Below, in pieces: positions 1 to 14,000 of a stretch of 64,000 bases of DNA. The number at the start of each line of letters is the position of its first letter. The stretch's first letter is position 1. Under the pieces are notes generated by a model that saw only the letters and a list, made by a program, of their open reading frames with translations, was not told where the DNA came from and ran no database searches. Location of the stretch: the NCBI GenBank assembly GCA_029964075.1, contig CM057138.1:12270932-12334931 (forward strand), given 5' to 3'. This DNA comes from Patiria pectinifera (lineage: Eukaryota > Echinodermata > Asteroidea > Valvatida > Asterinidae). A program made the position numbers and the translations under genes.

Positions 1-848
1 CTTCCGAGCCAAAAACTCGGAAATATCAGAGGGACCGTGACCTTTAAAGTTTTAACATTTAATATGAAATATCTCCTGGGGGGGGGGGGGCTTTACAGCC
101 TGTTTAAAGGGAAGATACAACATTTGCAAACATTAAACACGAAATGCTCAAATTATCACGAAATACCTTACTGGATTGTTAGTGAATGACAGTCCAAAGC
201 ATCCTGTAAAATCGTGGCTCCTGGTGTGCTCACATTTTCAAGAAACGTTGTATTTTTCCAACGCAGATCGATCGACCAGCGTTGGAAAAAACTGGCTTTT
301 TTTCAAAAACTGCTCCTAATTTTTCATGTTGAGTTGTTCCGCATTTTCTTTGCAATTGATTACACACCTGTGAAGAGGTACAAGCCAGCTAGAATGATTC
401 TTTGACCTTACAATTCCCCAAAGTCTATAAACTGCTCAGTTTCAAGAGGGGTCAGGGAACCAGACTACAAGAACATGATTGGTTTTCTTGGTTTTTCCAG
501 CATCTACAAGCCCAAAACGTGAAACAAGTCAGTTCAACAGTATTTGCTATAACATACTAATCCTTCAAATCCATTTATTTCTGAAAATTGCAGCAAAAGC
601 AAATGTTGTACATTCCCTTTAAATTTCATGAAATAATACAAGCACTGGATATCCTGTGTAAATGTAAGTCATTCCAGACATTAAAACCGGACATTTTACA
701 ACCGGACACTAAATTTATTGCCATTATAAAGGAGCTTATCAGACAAGGGAAAACCCGGGGAAACCCGGCGACGGAACGGGGAAACCCGGCATGAAGCTTC
801 ACGAGAGACTATTGATTTTATTAGCCGCCAGTGACTGAAATGTATATA

Positions 849-981
849 CGAAGACCCAGAGGGGACATTGGGGACATGAAAGTTTTGCTACGTATTCCGT
901 ACGTACGTATAATAATACCTATACATACGTAACACGAAACAAAAAAATCGCCATGTCCCCGATGTCCCCTTTGAGTCTTCG
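849..981. mobile_element. Short MITE with TA target duplication
   Basis: Ends CGAAGACCCAGAGGGGACAT and its near reverse complement enclose 133 bp and are flanked by TA on both sides, as for Tc1/mariner-type elements. Confidence 0.6.
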
Positions 982-1359
982 TAATAATGCGTGTAGCGAG
1001 GCCACAATACAAAAGTGATCAGATTATAGTGTAAGTTCCAGACAAGCCTGTTGATATTCGTGTGACTGAATCTGGCAGATATTACGCTGCATTTATTCTG
1101 TAGGCCGTTGTGTGAGTGGAGGACTATTTTGGCCAAGGTAAGTCATATATTGTTCCGTAGGCTACTAATTATGGTTGTTTATGGTATATAGCGCATGTTC
1201 GACGTTTGATTCATGGTCGACGTATAACTTAAAAAAAAAATAATCTCTGCTTATCGGAATCAGTTATATTTTATGTCGTATCTTTTAAAAATATGTTTGG
1301 AGCCGCCGTGCTGATGAAAATTATTTTGCTACAAGCAGTACACACTTGACTATACAAGC

Positions 1360-1921
1360 CAGTGTTGTAGGACTCGATTCCAGGACTCGGACTCGAATCG
1401 GACTCGAGTCACATTTTTCGTGACTCGAACTCGACTCGAGTCACATTGGAAAATGACTCGGACTCGTACTCGACCATGATGACTCGGACTCGAGCTTGGT
1501 GACGTGACTCGAGTCACGTATATTCATTAAAAGAAAAAAACATAAAGTTACGTATTTGTGCGACGAACGTAGCATTCTTTGTTTACACCATGCAGGGCCC
1601 AGTGTCATGCCAAAAAGTGTCCGGTATCATGGGGAGGGTTTTTAGGGATGGGAATTAAAAGGAAAACACATTTTGGGTATAACAACATGTGCACACACAA
1701 GGTAAACTGTATACACTGAGATTTACTTAAAAGACAGAATGGATGATTGACAAAAATAAGTTGGTTAACAACTAATTAGAACAAGTGACTCGGACTCGGA
1801 CTTGAGGCTTGTGACTCGAGACTCGAGACTCGGACTCGAGGCTTGTGACTCGTGACCCGATCGGACTCGAGGCTTGTGACTCGGACTCGGACTCGACGTT
1901 GGTGACTCGACTACCACACTG
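1360..1921. mobile_element. hAT-like non-autonomous element made of GACTCG repeats
   Basis: Ends CAGTGTTGTAG and, inverted, CAGTGTGGTAG. Flanks ATACAAGC and CTACAAGC agree at 7 of 8 bases, an 8-bp duplication typical of hAT. The subterminal regions are dense arrays of GACTCG/CGAGTC on both sides. Confidence 0.65.
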
Positions 1922-3463
1922 CTACAAGCAGTAGGCCTATTCATAAAAAACGACACCCGTGCATGCAGCTTTGCTGAAACTCGAGTATAAAAAGTCAGAA
2001 AAATGAGCACAGTCACATATTATCAAAATGTCATGTTTTCAATAATGATTATTTATAAGTTTTTTATTTTTGCCAACTTTTATGTACTCCTGTCATGTAT
2101 GTCCAAATATTTTGTGGAGTACTTGTACTGAAATCAGACAACTTCGTTCACAATGGCACAATTATATACTCCTGTACTGTGTCACAATGGCGATGGTTGC
2201 ACTATTCAATGGATTTATACAGAGGTCAAGGCTCAGTCTGGCTTTTTGTATCGACGAAGTGGTGCGATCATTTTTTTTATTCACCCAAATCACCGTGTTT
2301 ACCAATTGAACCGATATGTTTTCTGCTAACTAGCCAACCAAGCTTTAGTTCACACACCCAATCCGTTACGGTACGTTTTAACCTGATCTGCTGCGTTCGA
2401 CACGTACGGCATTATAGTCTTGTGGTGTTGTTTTAAATTGTAAAAGGTTCAAGTGGCAACTATCTGCTGAAAAAGCATAAGACCCCTTTGCGACGAACTG
2501 CGGTGGAGGATCATGATATAACAACGTTCGATTTCCAAACGTACGAGTGTGCACTTAATGTAAGTGTTGCCGTGTGTAGGGCCTACATCAATGCGGAAGG
2601 AATTATTGAGCGGCCGGAACTCCTTATTAAAATGTTCGTTGTTTTTGTTTTTTTTGAGGGGAACAATCATGGGTCAATTCTTTTTTTTTCATTAGTTATA
2701 TTAAAGCCAAAATTATTGCCTTTATTGCCCAAAATTGGCCCAACCTGTAAAGCACGGACAAAAACAGCATTAACATTTTTGTTTTCTTCAATTATCTCGC
2801 TGAAAAACAAATGTAAAGAATTCGTGTACAGGGCGGCTATTTTTTGTTGGCTAAGTTTGTTTTTATAGTGGGGGTGAATGGGCGGGGGGGGGGGGGCAAA
2901 ATGAAAGAACGCGAATCGAATTTCAACGCCCGTTGCACTGCCGCAAAAATATTGCTCTTTCCAATTCAACACTTGTCTGTATCAGTACTTTTATATCAGT
3001 CAGTTTCCATGTTTGTGTGTTTTCGTTGAAAATTTGTTCAGCATTTTATGTGCTTGCTGCAGTGCAATATCACTTTCACATGGATAATATAAACATCGCC
3101 GTGCACTGTTTCATGTTCCTTCATTTTTGTTCAGTTCCTCTTTCGGTTCACTTGTATTTTTGCTTTTGCTCGTAATACTGCGAGGTCATTGCTCGGCCAA
3201 AGACAATACAGTTTAAAGATCTAGTAAACATGATAGCTTCTGCGAGCTTGTGTCTGTTTTTCCTCGTTAGTCGTGTAGCTATAATGTTCTGATAACCTTT
3301 CAGCGACCGAAAAATAACCCGGAAAACTAATGCCCAGGATCTATAGAATCACATTTGGATCGTTTTGAAAGCTGCTGCTCTGCCAAAATCAATGTAGCCG
3401 TAAGATCTAAATCTCTGATAGCTTCCTTCAACATAAACGTTTCCTGGTGGTTAACCCTATCAT

Positions 3464-3685
3464 GGGCGTCGCTAGAATTTTTTTCTAGAGGGGAGCAAAA
3501 CATATTTTGTGCCCAAAAATCCTGTATTTCTCAACATATTCTCGATTTATGAGTTTTACAGGGGGCAGGGACATTTCTCCCCCCCCCCCCCCGCTCCCGC
3601 CCCAACCCATAAAATTTACACCAATATGACGTACGTGGCGCCTCTTTTTCTTTCCTTTTTTTCTCTTGTTTTTCTTCCGTGCGTG
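3464..3685. mobile_element. Truncated copy of the GGGCGTCGC MITE family
   Basis: Begins CATGGGCGTCGC and follows the inverse of the intact copy at 41029-41306 through TTTCTCAACATATTCTCGAT and a poly-C run. The right terminus is missing. Confidence 0.6.
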
Positions 3686-4138
3686 TGAGTTTGTTTCTGC
3701 ATTCAATAGGGGACGTTAAACAATAGAGGACAATAGGGTCCCCAGTTTCCCGAAGTTTTCCAATTTACGATCGTGTACACTTTAAACATTCGTAATCTTC
3801 ATTTTGCAAACAATTTGGCCCATACAGGTTCTTTGAAAAACAGTGCAGTGTTGAACCGTCGTCTGGTTCATTTGTTCAAGAATTGTTCAGTTGGTTTCAT
3901 AATGCTTTAAGGTTTATCCTTTATTACGAAAATCAGCTTTCGCACCGTGATTCTGATATGTTGGCATATCTTCGCTGGTCCCGGGGAGTGGGCCAGCCAG
4001 CAGGACTTTTCTATCTCACTGACTCAACCACTGACTGACTCACTCACCGGCTGCCACTTGCTCCGTGTGGGAGCCGGGCAGTGCTGTTGTATAGGATTAT
4101 CCCGTAACGCGGGCTTAATTCGGCTCAGTTTGTAAACC

Positions 4139-4460
4139 AAGGGCGGATCCGGGGGGGGGGCCAAAGGGGGCCATGCCCCCCCCCCCCCAAAACGAAACCA
4201 ATTTTTTTTTTTTTTATGTGACATCGCAATAAAGGCAGGCAATGAGTACACCACCATCTTTTCCTCAAAAAAACATTGGTTAAAGTGGTAAGAAATTGCC
4301 TCAGATCGCACCACAGAGCATCTAGAATCCAAAAATTTTTCGGGGCCCTTAAGCGGGCCCCGAACCCCACGCCGTAATTTTTTTGACCCACTTTTTTGGG
4401 GCACCAAAATTTTTTTGGGCCCCCCCCCCAAAAAAAAATTGTGTTCTGGATCCGCCCTTG
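4139..4460. mobile_element. MITE with GGGCGGATCC ends and a perfect 9-bp duplication
   Basis: AAGGGCGGATCC at the left and GGATCCGCCCTTG at the right, flanked by TTGTAAACC at 4130-4138 and 4461-4469. A 9-bp duplication is typical of Mutator-like elements. The interior has long G and C runs. Confidence 0.75.
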
Positions 4461-4929
4461 TTGTAAACCAGATGCATGAAAAGTCTTCCAGTGAGCAGCA
4501 CCATTCTGAATGACTTGAACCAGCTTTACTAAGCATTTCCGGTCTGGTTTGTTTATTTTTTAATAAATGTTTTCCTGGCCGGTTGTAAACACTCTGTTTG
4601 AGACCGGTTGGAGTCTGTATGCTGATAATTACTCGAGCGATTTAAAATACCGTATTGCACATGCCTACGTGAGGATTGCGAACGTTCAACCAATAAAACG
4701 GTAAAAGGCGCCGGATTTCATATAGGAGTTTAAATTTAATGTGACACTGGAAAAGTGTTTAAAACCAGCTAGCCGGTCTTTATCAAACGTTTACCGGCCA
4801 CGTGACGGGCTCTCGACCAGTAGGAATGGGTAAACTGTCTTAAGTTTTTCTGAATGGTTAATTGATGTATGTATCATACGCCATGAACCATAGATCTCTG
4901 TCGCCTTTTTTTCTCCAGGTTAATCAAAG

Positions 4930-5088
4930 ATGGCGTGTACGATCCGGCACCTGCAGTTAATGCTGGTAACGGTGAGCGTCATAGTGACATCATCGGTTGT
5001 ATCCAGCCAATTGACGAATGATAAGTCCATCGCATACGATGAGGCATGCTTCGTCCCTCCGTCTAATCGACCTGTTGACGTAGACAAG
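4930..5088 (+). CDS. Receptor exon 1: start codon and signal peptide
   Basis: The ATG at 4930 opens 53 codons before a candidate donor (AAG/GTCATT). A hydrophobic run (LMLVTVSVIVT) followed by small residues (SSVVSS) reads as a cleavable signal peptide with cleavage near residue 26; Cys40 follows. A good acceptor (TTTTTTTCTCCAG) ends at 4918, so a non-coding 5' exon probably lies upstream. The donor is weak. An alternative at 5079/5080 is also phase 0 and would remove three residues. Linkage to the gene rests on the signal peptide, the strand and the phase-0 match with the next exon. Confidence 0.62.
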
Positions 5089-8000
5089 GTCATTAATTGA
5101 TCCATCAGATAACCATTTTTTTCGGGGGGGGGGGGTGTTGTGTTGGGGGGCCGCCTGATAGTCCGATAGTCTGAAGGTTCTTTAGTCAGAAGGTTCGATA
5201 GTCCGAATGCACAAAATTTCCATAAGAGGAGGTTCGTTAGTCCGAAATTGAAATAAGGTTCGTTAATACGAACATTTGATGCAATAGTCCGAAGGTTCAT
5301 TAATCCGAAGGTTCAATAGTCCGAAGGTTCGAAAGTCCGAAACGAAAATAAGGTTCAGTAGTCCAAAGGTTCATTATTCCGAATCGACAATAAGGTTCGA
5401 TAGTCCGAAAAGCCTATAAGGTCCGATAGTCCGAATCGACAATAAGGTCCGATAGTCCGAATCGACAATAAGGACCGACAGTCCGAATCAACAGTAAGGT
5501 TCGATAGTCCGAAGTGTCATACTGACGAACCGCATTGCCCATTCGGACTATCGAACCTTATTCTCAATTTGGACTATCGAACCTTATTGTCAGTTTGGAC
5601 TATCGAACGGTATATTCGGAGTATCGAACCTTATCATCTATTCGGACTATCGAACTTTATTGTCGATTCGGACTATCGAACCCTATCGTCTACTCGGACT
5701 AACGAACCTTCGGATTAATTATCTTATTCTATTTTCGGATTAATGGGCCCTCGGACTATCGAACCTTCGGACTATTGAACCTTCAGATTAACGAACCTTC
5801 GGACTATTGAGCCTTCATAACGAACCTTCAGACTAAAGACCCTTCGACCTTCAGACTGTCGAACCTTCGGACTATCGGGCTATAACCGTTGTGTTGACAA
5901 CTGCACCAGAGCAGGACCCATAGGTCGTGGGTGTAAGTCCCACTCAAGTAAACATGTCATTTTTTTTGTTCGCCAGCTGTCTGAAAGCACAGTATACGGG
6001 CGAGTCAGAATGATCTGGACCCAAATTACAGAAAATGATAAATATATGTAGCAATAAATTATCAAAACAAGTGCAAATGAGATATGCTACAGGCTGGTAG
6101 TGTGGACAAATTTGGTGAAAGTTTCATGTATACCCACTGTACCATTTTGAAGAAAAGGGCTAATAAAGAACGCCAAAAGCATTCCGACCACGGTTCCATG
6201 GTTCAACAAAATTTATAGAAATCGTGTACTGAATCGTGAAGCAGTGTAATAAATAAAAGCTAGTCACGGTGACTGACTCACTTGAAGTTATTGACACATA
6301 TTTTAGAATAAAAAAGGCAAAACCAATTCCGTGTGCATACTGGGAAATGAAAATGGCTTAACTCCTCACCACCGCCACTAAAGTATTTGACAAATTCAAA
6401 ATTCCTGTGGAAGACAAGGTATTAACCATTCATGTGAAACACTCAGTTTTTTTCTCAATATACTCTATTTGTCAAAACAAAAAATGGTGAAATTGGGTCC
6501 AGATCATACTGGCTCATCCTGTACTCATAGCCGAAGAGCAAAACTCAACATTTAAAGGCATATCGGAGCAATTTTTTTTCATGCAATCTGTTCGTTTAAT
6601 TCTAACACCACTCAAAATCGAAAGATAAAATAAGAATGTTCAGAACCCACGTCATATTACACTATTTGAGAAAAGTAACAGTGAAAAGAAACACGGTTTC
6701 ATCCACAGCACTCTCATATACACTGTAAACACTAATGGGTAAAACACTGTTGGGCAGTATAATTTTACCCAACATTGGTTTGAAATTACCTCATTTGGGT
6801 AAAAATTGTCCAACTATTTGGGAAGAATTTATGTTGACCAACGTTGGTCTATACATATCAACCCATTTTGCAGTATTAAAAAAAAATCACCTACATTTCT
6901 CGGTTTCTTCTAAATGACAGCCAGGCAGGCGGAACAGTTTCACGGGTTGTTTTAACACCAGTTATAGTAGTCATACGATATTGAACGCAATTAAGTTTTA
7001 TGATAATTAGGTATACTTTTGGGATAAATGCAAATGATCCTATATGCCTTTAAGAAGCCACATTTACTTTTTCATTCCAGCGTCAACTTCATGTTAACGA
7101 AGTAATGCAGACAGCTAGCTCAACGAACCAACCAACCAACAAATACTAATTTTACCGCATTTCTATCTTTTGTACACTTTAGCTTTTCCTGATGAACGTT
7201 TCTCTTCCATCATCCGTGACATATGTGGATTTGATATACTTGAGCTACCCTAACGGATCGTGTGAGTGGCTTGCATAGTTTGTCTTTCCCGTGACAAGTT
7301 GGTTAAATTTGCTGCCAATGTAGTAGTAATAATACAAATTTACTTTTAAAAAAATATGAAAATATTATTTTTTTATTACACGGTGCTATTTACGACTTAT
7401 GCAAATTAGTCACCATTCCCAAAAGAATTTCAGGTGTCACCTTTTCTAAATATCGTCTTTAGGGCTGTAATAATCTATCTGCCAAGCTTGGTCCTTTTGA
7501 CCAGTCGGTCACGATTCCGACTATATGCCATCTTATACTCGCGCCATTCCCTAGACTTGGCGTAAATACAAGAAAAGATGAATTTTTTTCCAAGGGGAGC
7601 TGAATAAGAATCAGACAAACAAACAAAACTCCCTCGTGAATATTTGTAAACGGGTCAGAAGCTCAATATTTGTAAACGAAGAAAGGGATTATCATGAACT
7701 TGCTAGAATTTCACTCCAAAAGGATAGAACCCTCATCAGCGCAATGCCACCGCCGCCGACGAAGGTCGCGCGTCGCGAAACAGTTAATGAGACAGAATGG
7801 GGCAAGCCTGGTTAGGTTAATTGCTTACGAGAGTGGCCCTGAATAGTCAACTGCTTAAATACGAATGAAATGTATAGAAAAGAGTGACGTAACAGCATTC
7901 ATATGAACAGCGCGATTCAGTTTTGCGCAGCTAGCTTTAAAAAACAAAGCAACTCCCACTGCGGGAATCAATGGCCCGATCTTATTGCAACTGAATACAA

Positions 8001-11000
8001 TGCACATCGTGTTACAGAGAAGCGCCTACTGAAATAGCCTAGTGGTTAAGCTGTCTGACAGCGGACCCAAGGTTAGGGGTTCGAATCCCCACGGTGTCAT
8101 TTTTGTTTTTCAACGCACGCGGCTTTGTTATTTAATTGAAGAGTATTAGTTTCCCGTCGTCATTCACCAACAGCAGTTAGCTCGGTCGGTCGGTAAGCTG
8201 ACTCACAAGTTGGGACTGTCTGCGAAGTCCAGGTTGGCATCTGCGTATAGGTACGGGGTTCTTTTGCTGACTCGGCAGCAAGGCTTAGGGTGCCACCTCG
8301 TTTCCTCCCTTTATGGTGCCTGACTTTCGAGTTACATGGATGGACAGGGAAGGAGGTGTGGTGGGCCGGGTACCGAGTCCCGGAAGAGTTCTATATTGGA
8401 AGTCGGTAAGGGGCTCATTGAGTTAGGGTCATAAGTCCGACTCCTGAAGACTTGGCCATCGCCACATAACTTTTTTTGTTTTATTTTTGTCTATCCAAAC
8501 TAGGATGATTGCAAGAATGATTAATATGTTATATTGAGAGCTTGTACGGTAATCAGTCGTAAATAATTTAAAACTTGCTTGAAAATCCAAAATAATGCAT
8601 ATAACGTAATAAATAAAGAATTGGCCCCTCGACACCGAAAGTCAAAAAATTTGTTAAATTTAGTACCCCAGCAGGTTCCGTATAATCGTGGGTCAAGCGC
8701 AAATCGTCGCAATTAAATTTTGCATCAAAATGTTGCTAAAAGACTGCGCTATAAGCAAATGTAGGAATGAAGGCGGAAATCGGCGGCGATCTGTAGGCCT
8801 ATTTCCCATGTTGTCTGAAAGACTTTTGAATTTGAAGTTAATTTTGATACATCGGCAGACGGAATGCGACTGGCCAACGTCACTGCACCGGTATAGTCGC
8901 GGTAGCGGCAGTAGACGTGGAAAGAAACTGAAGATGAGTAGGAACTGATGACACCTGTAATAAGGCTGATGGGGAAATTAAAGTGGAATTATGAAAACGA
9001 AACTTGTTGGATAAAATATCACTGGAAGTTCAGAGCGTGTGCAGTACGGGGCCGGGGCGGCGTAACCGGGGGGGGGGGGGGCAGAGGTTTGTTTGTTTAC
9101 CCAAGCGGCCCCGCTTGCGGACATAAGTTTGCCCCTCGAGCATAAATGTGCCCCCTCCAGATAAAAACCAAAGTGGCCTTAACATTTCTCAGCTGATAAT
9201 TTGTTTTCGGTAGCCATTTCCAAAAAATGGTATACAGAGTTCTGATACGATCGAGGAATATGAAAACCAAGCCCCAAAACCGTTACATTGCGCCCCGACT
9301 TGAAAATTGGCACATTATGCGTAGTTTGCGGAATGGCCGAGTTTGAAGAGCGCCCCCTATTTTGGAAGATGGTACCAGGTCCCCCTCCCAATCCACTGTT
9401 TGATTTTACGGAGGCCAAGTGTCCGGTGAACAAAAAAACGTGTTGACATTTCAGCACGGATGTGCCAAAAATAAAAAATACTAAGCAAGTGCCCCTTTTC
9501 GATGATGCCCCCATCTTATTTAACTATACATTTTTTATTGAATGAGAAATTGTACATTTTGCAAGATTTAACTGCTCATTTTGTTTCGTTTTGCGTTCCT
9601 GTAGGTGGACTCGACACATATGTACTTGTGCCGAATACTAACCTTTACATCGAGTTCAAGGGACTAATTGAAAGGGAAGTAGGGCGATTTTTCAGCCACT
9701 GCAATTACACCGACGACATCAAGCCGCAACAGTTCCATGCCAAAATATTGTCACTGGGCCTAGGTATGTAGCCAACCACATACAATACTATATCAACATT
9801 GTCAAAGTTCGTCTTCACGGTACTGAGCACATCCTCTTCATACAGTAAACAACTGATTCGGCTCATGCTTCCGATACTGCAAAAATCTTCTAGTAGGGCT
9901 ATTCCAAAGTTGCAGGCGTAAGGTGGCTGCCCCCCCCCCTACCAGTAATGAAATCTTGATCCTGTGAAGTTGAGTTTTGTTTCGATTGATTTGGGCTTCC
10001 CTGATATCTTGAGGTAGGAGATTCCATTGTTCATTGGGAAGGTTACACATTCGGTGTAAATTGCCGGGCCGGCAACCATACCATGGCTCCTTGAGAGGAA
10101 AGCTGACTTGATTAAAACAGTCTTCATCACTCTTTGTTGCACGGTGGATGAATGAAGGTGAAGATGATTTCCGTGTTTTTATTTGTAGGCCTACCCCTTC
10201 TGAGTTCCACCAATCAAATGACAAGGATATGTATGTCGATTGTATAAAGACTACTAATAATATTATTTATTTTATTATAATCTGGCGATGGCATAGCCCC
10301 ATAAATGTGGCCAATTTACTGGACTACGTCCGTAAATAAAGGCCACACTTGGAACATGTACCCGAAAATGTAGAACGTTGTCAAGTTTTTTTATATTCAA
10401 ACTGAGACTTTTGTGTAGTTTATTTACGCTTTAGAAGCACACTCACCCTCTGTAAAGCGATAGAAAACTTATTACCCTTTTTCAGACGTATATTCGTGTT
10501 GGAATTTAGGTATAGTATACGCTAACGTGTGCAAAATGAACCGAGTATGAGAACAACAATGCCCTATATGCATCGTGCTGGTGCTGTAAACTCTAGGCCT
10601 AAAGCATTTTAAATCTTGCGTTTATACGAACGATTTGCTTGTTTCTACAATTAATTCCACTTTCTCCCATCACAGTCTCTCAGAAAAGCATTCCTGACTG
10701 ATCCATACATATCTCTTTCAAAAAATTCGGAACAATGGTTTGTAGGACCTCTGAAATCAACGCCCTCTAGTAAAAAATCCATAAGAAAGATGAACACTTT
10801 TTTTGGTGGTGGCGCGCCTCGGCCTCGTTTTATGCCTAATAAAAGTAATAATCGACAACGTAAACACGAGTGCTGGTTTGTAGCTGGTTTTTTTTTGCAT
10901 GATTTTTGCATCAAACTTGGAAATGATAAGATTTTTTTAACTAAGATATATTGTTTTGTAGAAGTTGTGGGTGTAAGGATTGTTCAGAAATAGGAGGAAA

Positions 11001-14000
11001 TTAAAATGGAATTTTCGGAACCAAATGTTAAAATCGTTCATACTTTTCATAATATCGCGTCCCGGCCCCTGTCATTAACGGGAACGCTATAGAACTCTTT
11101 TTTTTCTTCGAATTTTGTCTTTGGTCGGTCGTACTATAGCGCCCCCCCCCCCTCAGCCGTTTCAAATCATAGGAAATTGAATTTGTATTTTCACGAACAT
11201 CCAGCTCAAAATAACAAAAGGTGCAAAAATCACGGCAAAAGTATAGATCTTAGATCCAGTAATTCCCATCCCTAGCCCTTCATGATTGGTCAGAAACCAG
11301 TTTGTAGCGTCACATAAACATTCTGGTAAAATCGGCCCTCCATAGTAACATTAACGTTTTTGACGCAATTGGCTCTCCATAGCCCAATGCGCCACTACAT
11401 ATGTATTGACCGCGTTGGCTGGTGCTTTCTGTGGCCTTTTCGGCCAGTTTATCTACACCTTTTCGTCACCAAGAGTTATATTTTTGTTTATCATCGTTTC
11501 TGGATTGAGGTAACTCCATTATTATCGGCATCTCGATCGCAGTTTTCGACGAGATGCCGTCCTTTTGTTAATATTAATAGGGCCTATACTAACTTCAACT
11601 TAACTTTTGTATGGACCTGTTGTGCCCATTCTTGAAAATCACGCATTCTCGAGAATGGGCGCGCATTCTTAAGAATGAACGCCCATTCTTAAGAACGAGC
11701 ACGCGTTCTTAAGAATGAGTGCTCATTCTTAAGATTGGGTGGGAATATCACGTGCACAATTTATGAATTTTGCCCAATCTTAACAAACATTGCACGACAT
11801 AATTATGTTAAATGAATTGTATAGCGGTTAAAAGGGAAACAATTCATATAAAGAGGAAAGAAAATGTTCCATGCTTCTGTACTCGTATAACTACGATAAT
11901 TTGAATCAAATTAAACCTGTTATTATTGCTTTTTTTCTGCCCACTATGTTAAGTTTTGTAATAACGGAGGACTGGGAATTAGTCTGGGAAGTGCTTTGTT
12001 TAGGCTAGACAACGTTACAAGTCCCTGCATGTATCATATGCGTGCCACGAAAAAAAAACGATGTCCACAAGCTGCCAAAATTGCTCTTTTGACTAGATAG
12101 AATCCAGCTCTGCGACGTTATGGTGGGGTGTGAACAATAAATTGGTGGCAATTTAAATGGGAAATAGCATTAGCACTATGGGATGTCACAGTATTCATTC
12201 TCATTCTTCACATTCTTCATTCTTACGTGTCCCCGCTTTTATTATCCCAAAAATCAGAATTCTTTGCACTAGCATTCCTCCATGGTATTTTTATGTCTCT
12301 TATTTTTTCCCGGTCCCCCCCATATCAATACGCCTTTACTTAGCATATCCACTCTACTTTTCAGCGCCTTGCGTTGCAACAGTGTAATTATTGAGAATCA
12401 GTGAACGAGGATTCAGCTAGACTTGCCAAGCGCAGCCGGTGCTCGGCATCGACAAGACCGTTATCTTGTCGCGTATTCTCAAGAATGTGCGCTCAATCTG
12501 GAAGAGTTATTTTTTGCCAAGATTGAGCAAGGATCCAGTTGCACATTCTCAAGAATGTGCATGCCCATTCTCGAGAATGCGTGATTTTCAAGAATGGGCA
12601 CAACAGACCCACTCATGGCCACTCGCATGTGCGCGTACACAGTGCACACGCATGATCTATTGCATGCCCATGATGTACGGGCATCATGTTTACTGGTTAA
12701 TATTAGGTGTTGGGCCTTGAGCCTAACACCTATTGATTTTGTAAGAATTTACTGTTTTTGTTCTTCTCAGCATATTCTCAGCAAATCCTTCTCCAGAACT
12801 GTTTGGAGAAATGGAAACATAATATATGAACTTCATCCACCGCAGATGTGGTTTTTTGCAATACGTAATCATGACGTCATCATCAGACATGGGTCACGTG
12901 ATGTCACTTGAAAGTTTAATAAATTTAGTCTTTGAAATTCCATATAAAATCAACCACGTGAGAGACCGGAACCTGACATTTGCGGGAATCGACATGGTAA
13001 TGCCATGGAGGTAGTCCGAGCATGGAGCAAGGAAAACGTTTTCCTTGCTCCATGGTCCGAGTAACTTGCAATGGACCCAACTTATCGCCTTTTTTAACAT
13101 TTGGACATGGTCTGGCGATAGTAAGCCAGACCATGTCCAAATGTTAAAAAAGGCGATAAGTTGGGTCCAAGTTACTCGGACTACCATGGAGGAAGGAATA
13201 GACATGATGTTGTTGTGCCCATTCTTGAAAATCACGCAATCTTAAGAATGCGCACGCATTCTTAAGAATGAGCGCGCATTCTTAAGATTGCGTGGGAACA
13301 TCGCGTGCACAATTGATGAATTTTGCACAATCTTAACAAACATTGCACGACATAATTATGTTAAATGAAATGAAAAGCGGTTAAAAGGGAAGCAATTCAT
13401 ATTTAGAGGAAAGAAAATGTTCTATGCTTCTGTACTCGTATAACTACAATAATTTGAATCAAATTAAACCTGTTATTATTGTTTTTTTTTCTGCCGACTA
13501 TGGGAAGTTTTGTAACAACGGAGGACTGGGAACTAGTCTGGAAAGTTACAAGTCCCTGTATGTATCATATGCATGCCACGAAAAAAAAAAAGATGTCCAG
13601 AAGCTGCCAAAAATTGCTCTTTTGACTAGATAGAATCCAGCTCTGCGGCGTAATGGTGGGGGTGTGAACAATAAATTGGTGGCAATTTAAATGGGAAATA
13701 GCATTAGCACCAGTAGGCTACGGGATGTCACAGTATTCATTCTCATTCTTCACATTCTTCATTCTTACGTCCCCCCCCCCCCGCTTTTATTATCCCAAAA
13801 ATCAGAATTCTTTCCAATACACTATTATTATGTCTCTTATTTTTTTCCCGGTCCCCCCCCCCTCATATACGCGTATACTTTTCATATCCACTCTACTTTT
13901 CAGCGCCTTGCCTTGCAACAGTATAATTATTAAGAATCAGTGAACGAGGATGCAGCTAGACTTGCCAAGCGCACCTGGTGCTCGGCATCGACAAGACCGC

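Noticed and set aside
4024..4536. Minus-strand open frame of 170 codons
   Set aside because: It runs through a MITE with long G/C runs and its TIRs; no protein family signal.
12157..13943. Paired similar open frames beginning MGNSIST in both TIR-element copies
   Set aside because: Frames differ in length between copies because of C-run indels and show no domain; they look like chance openings in the element.
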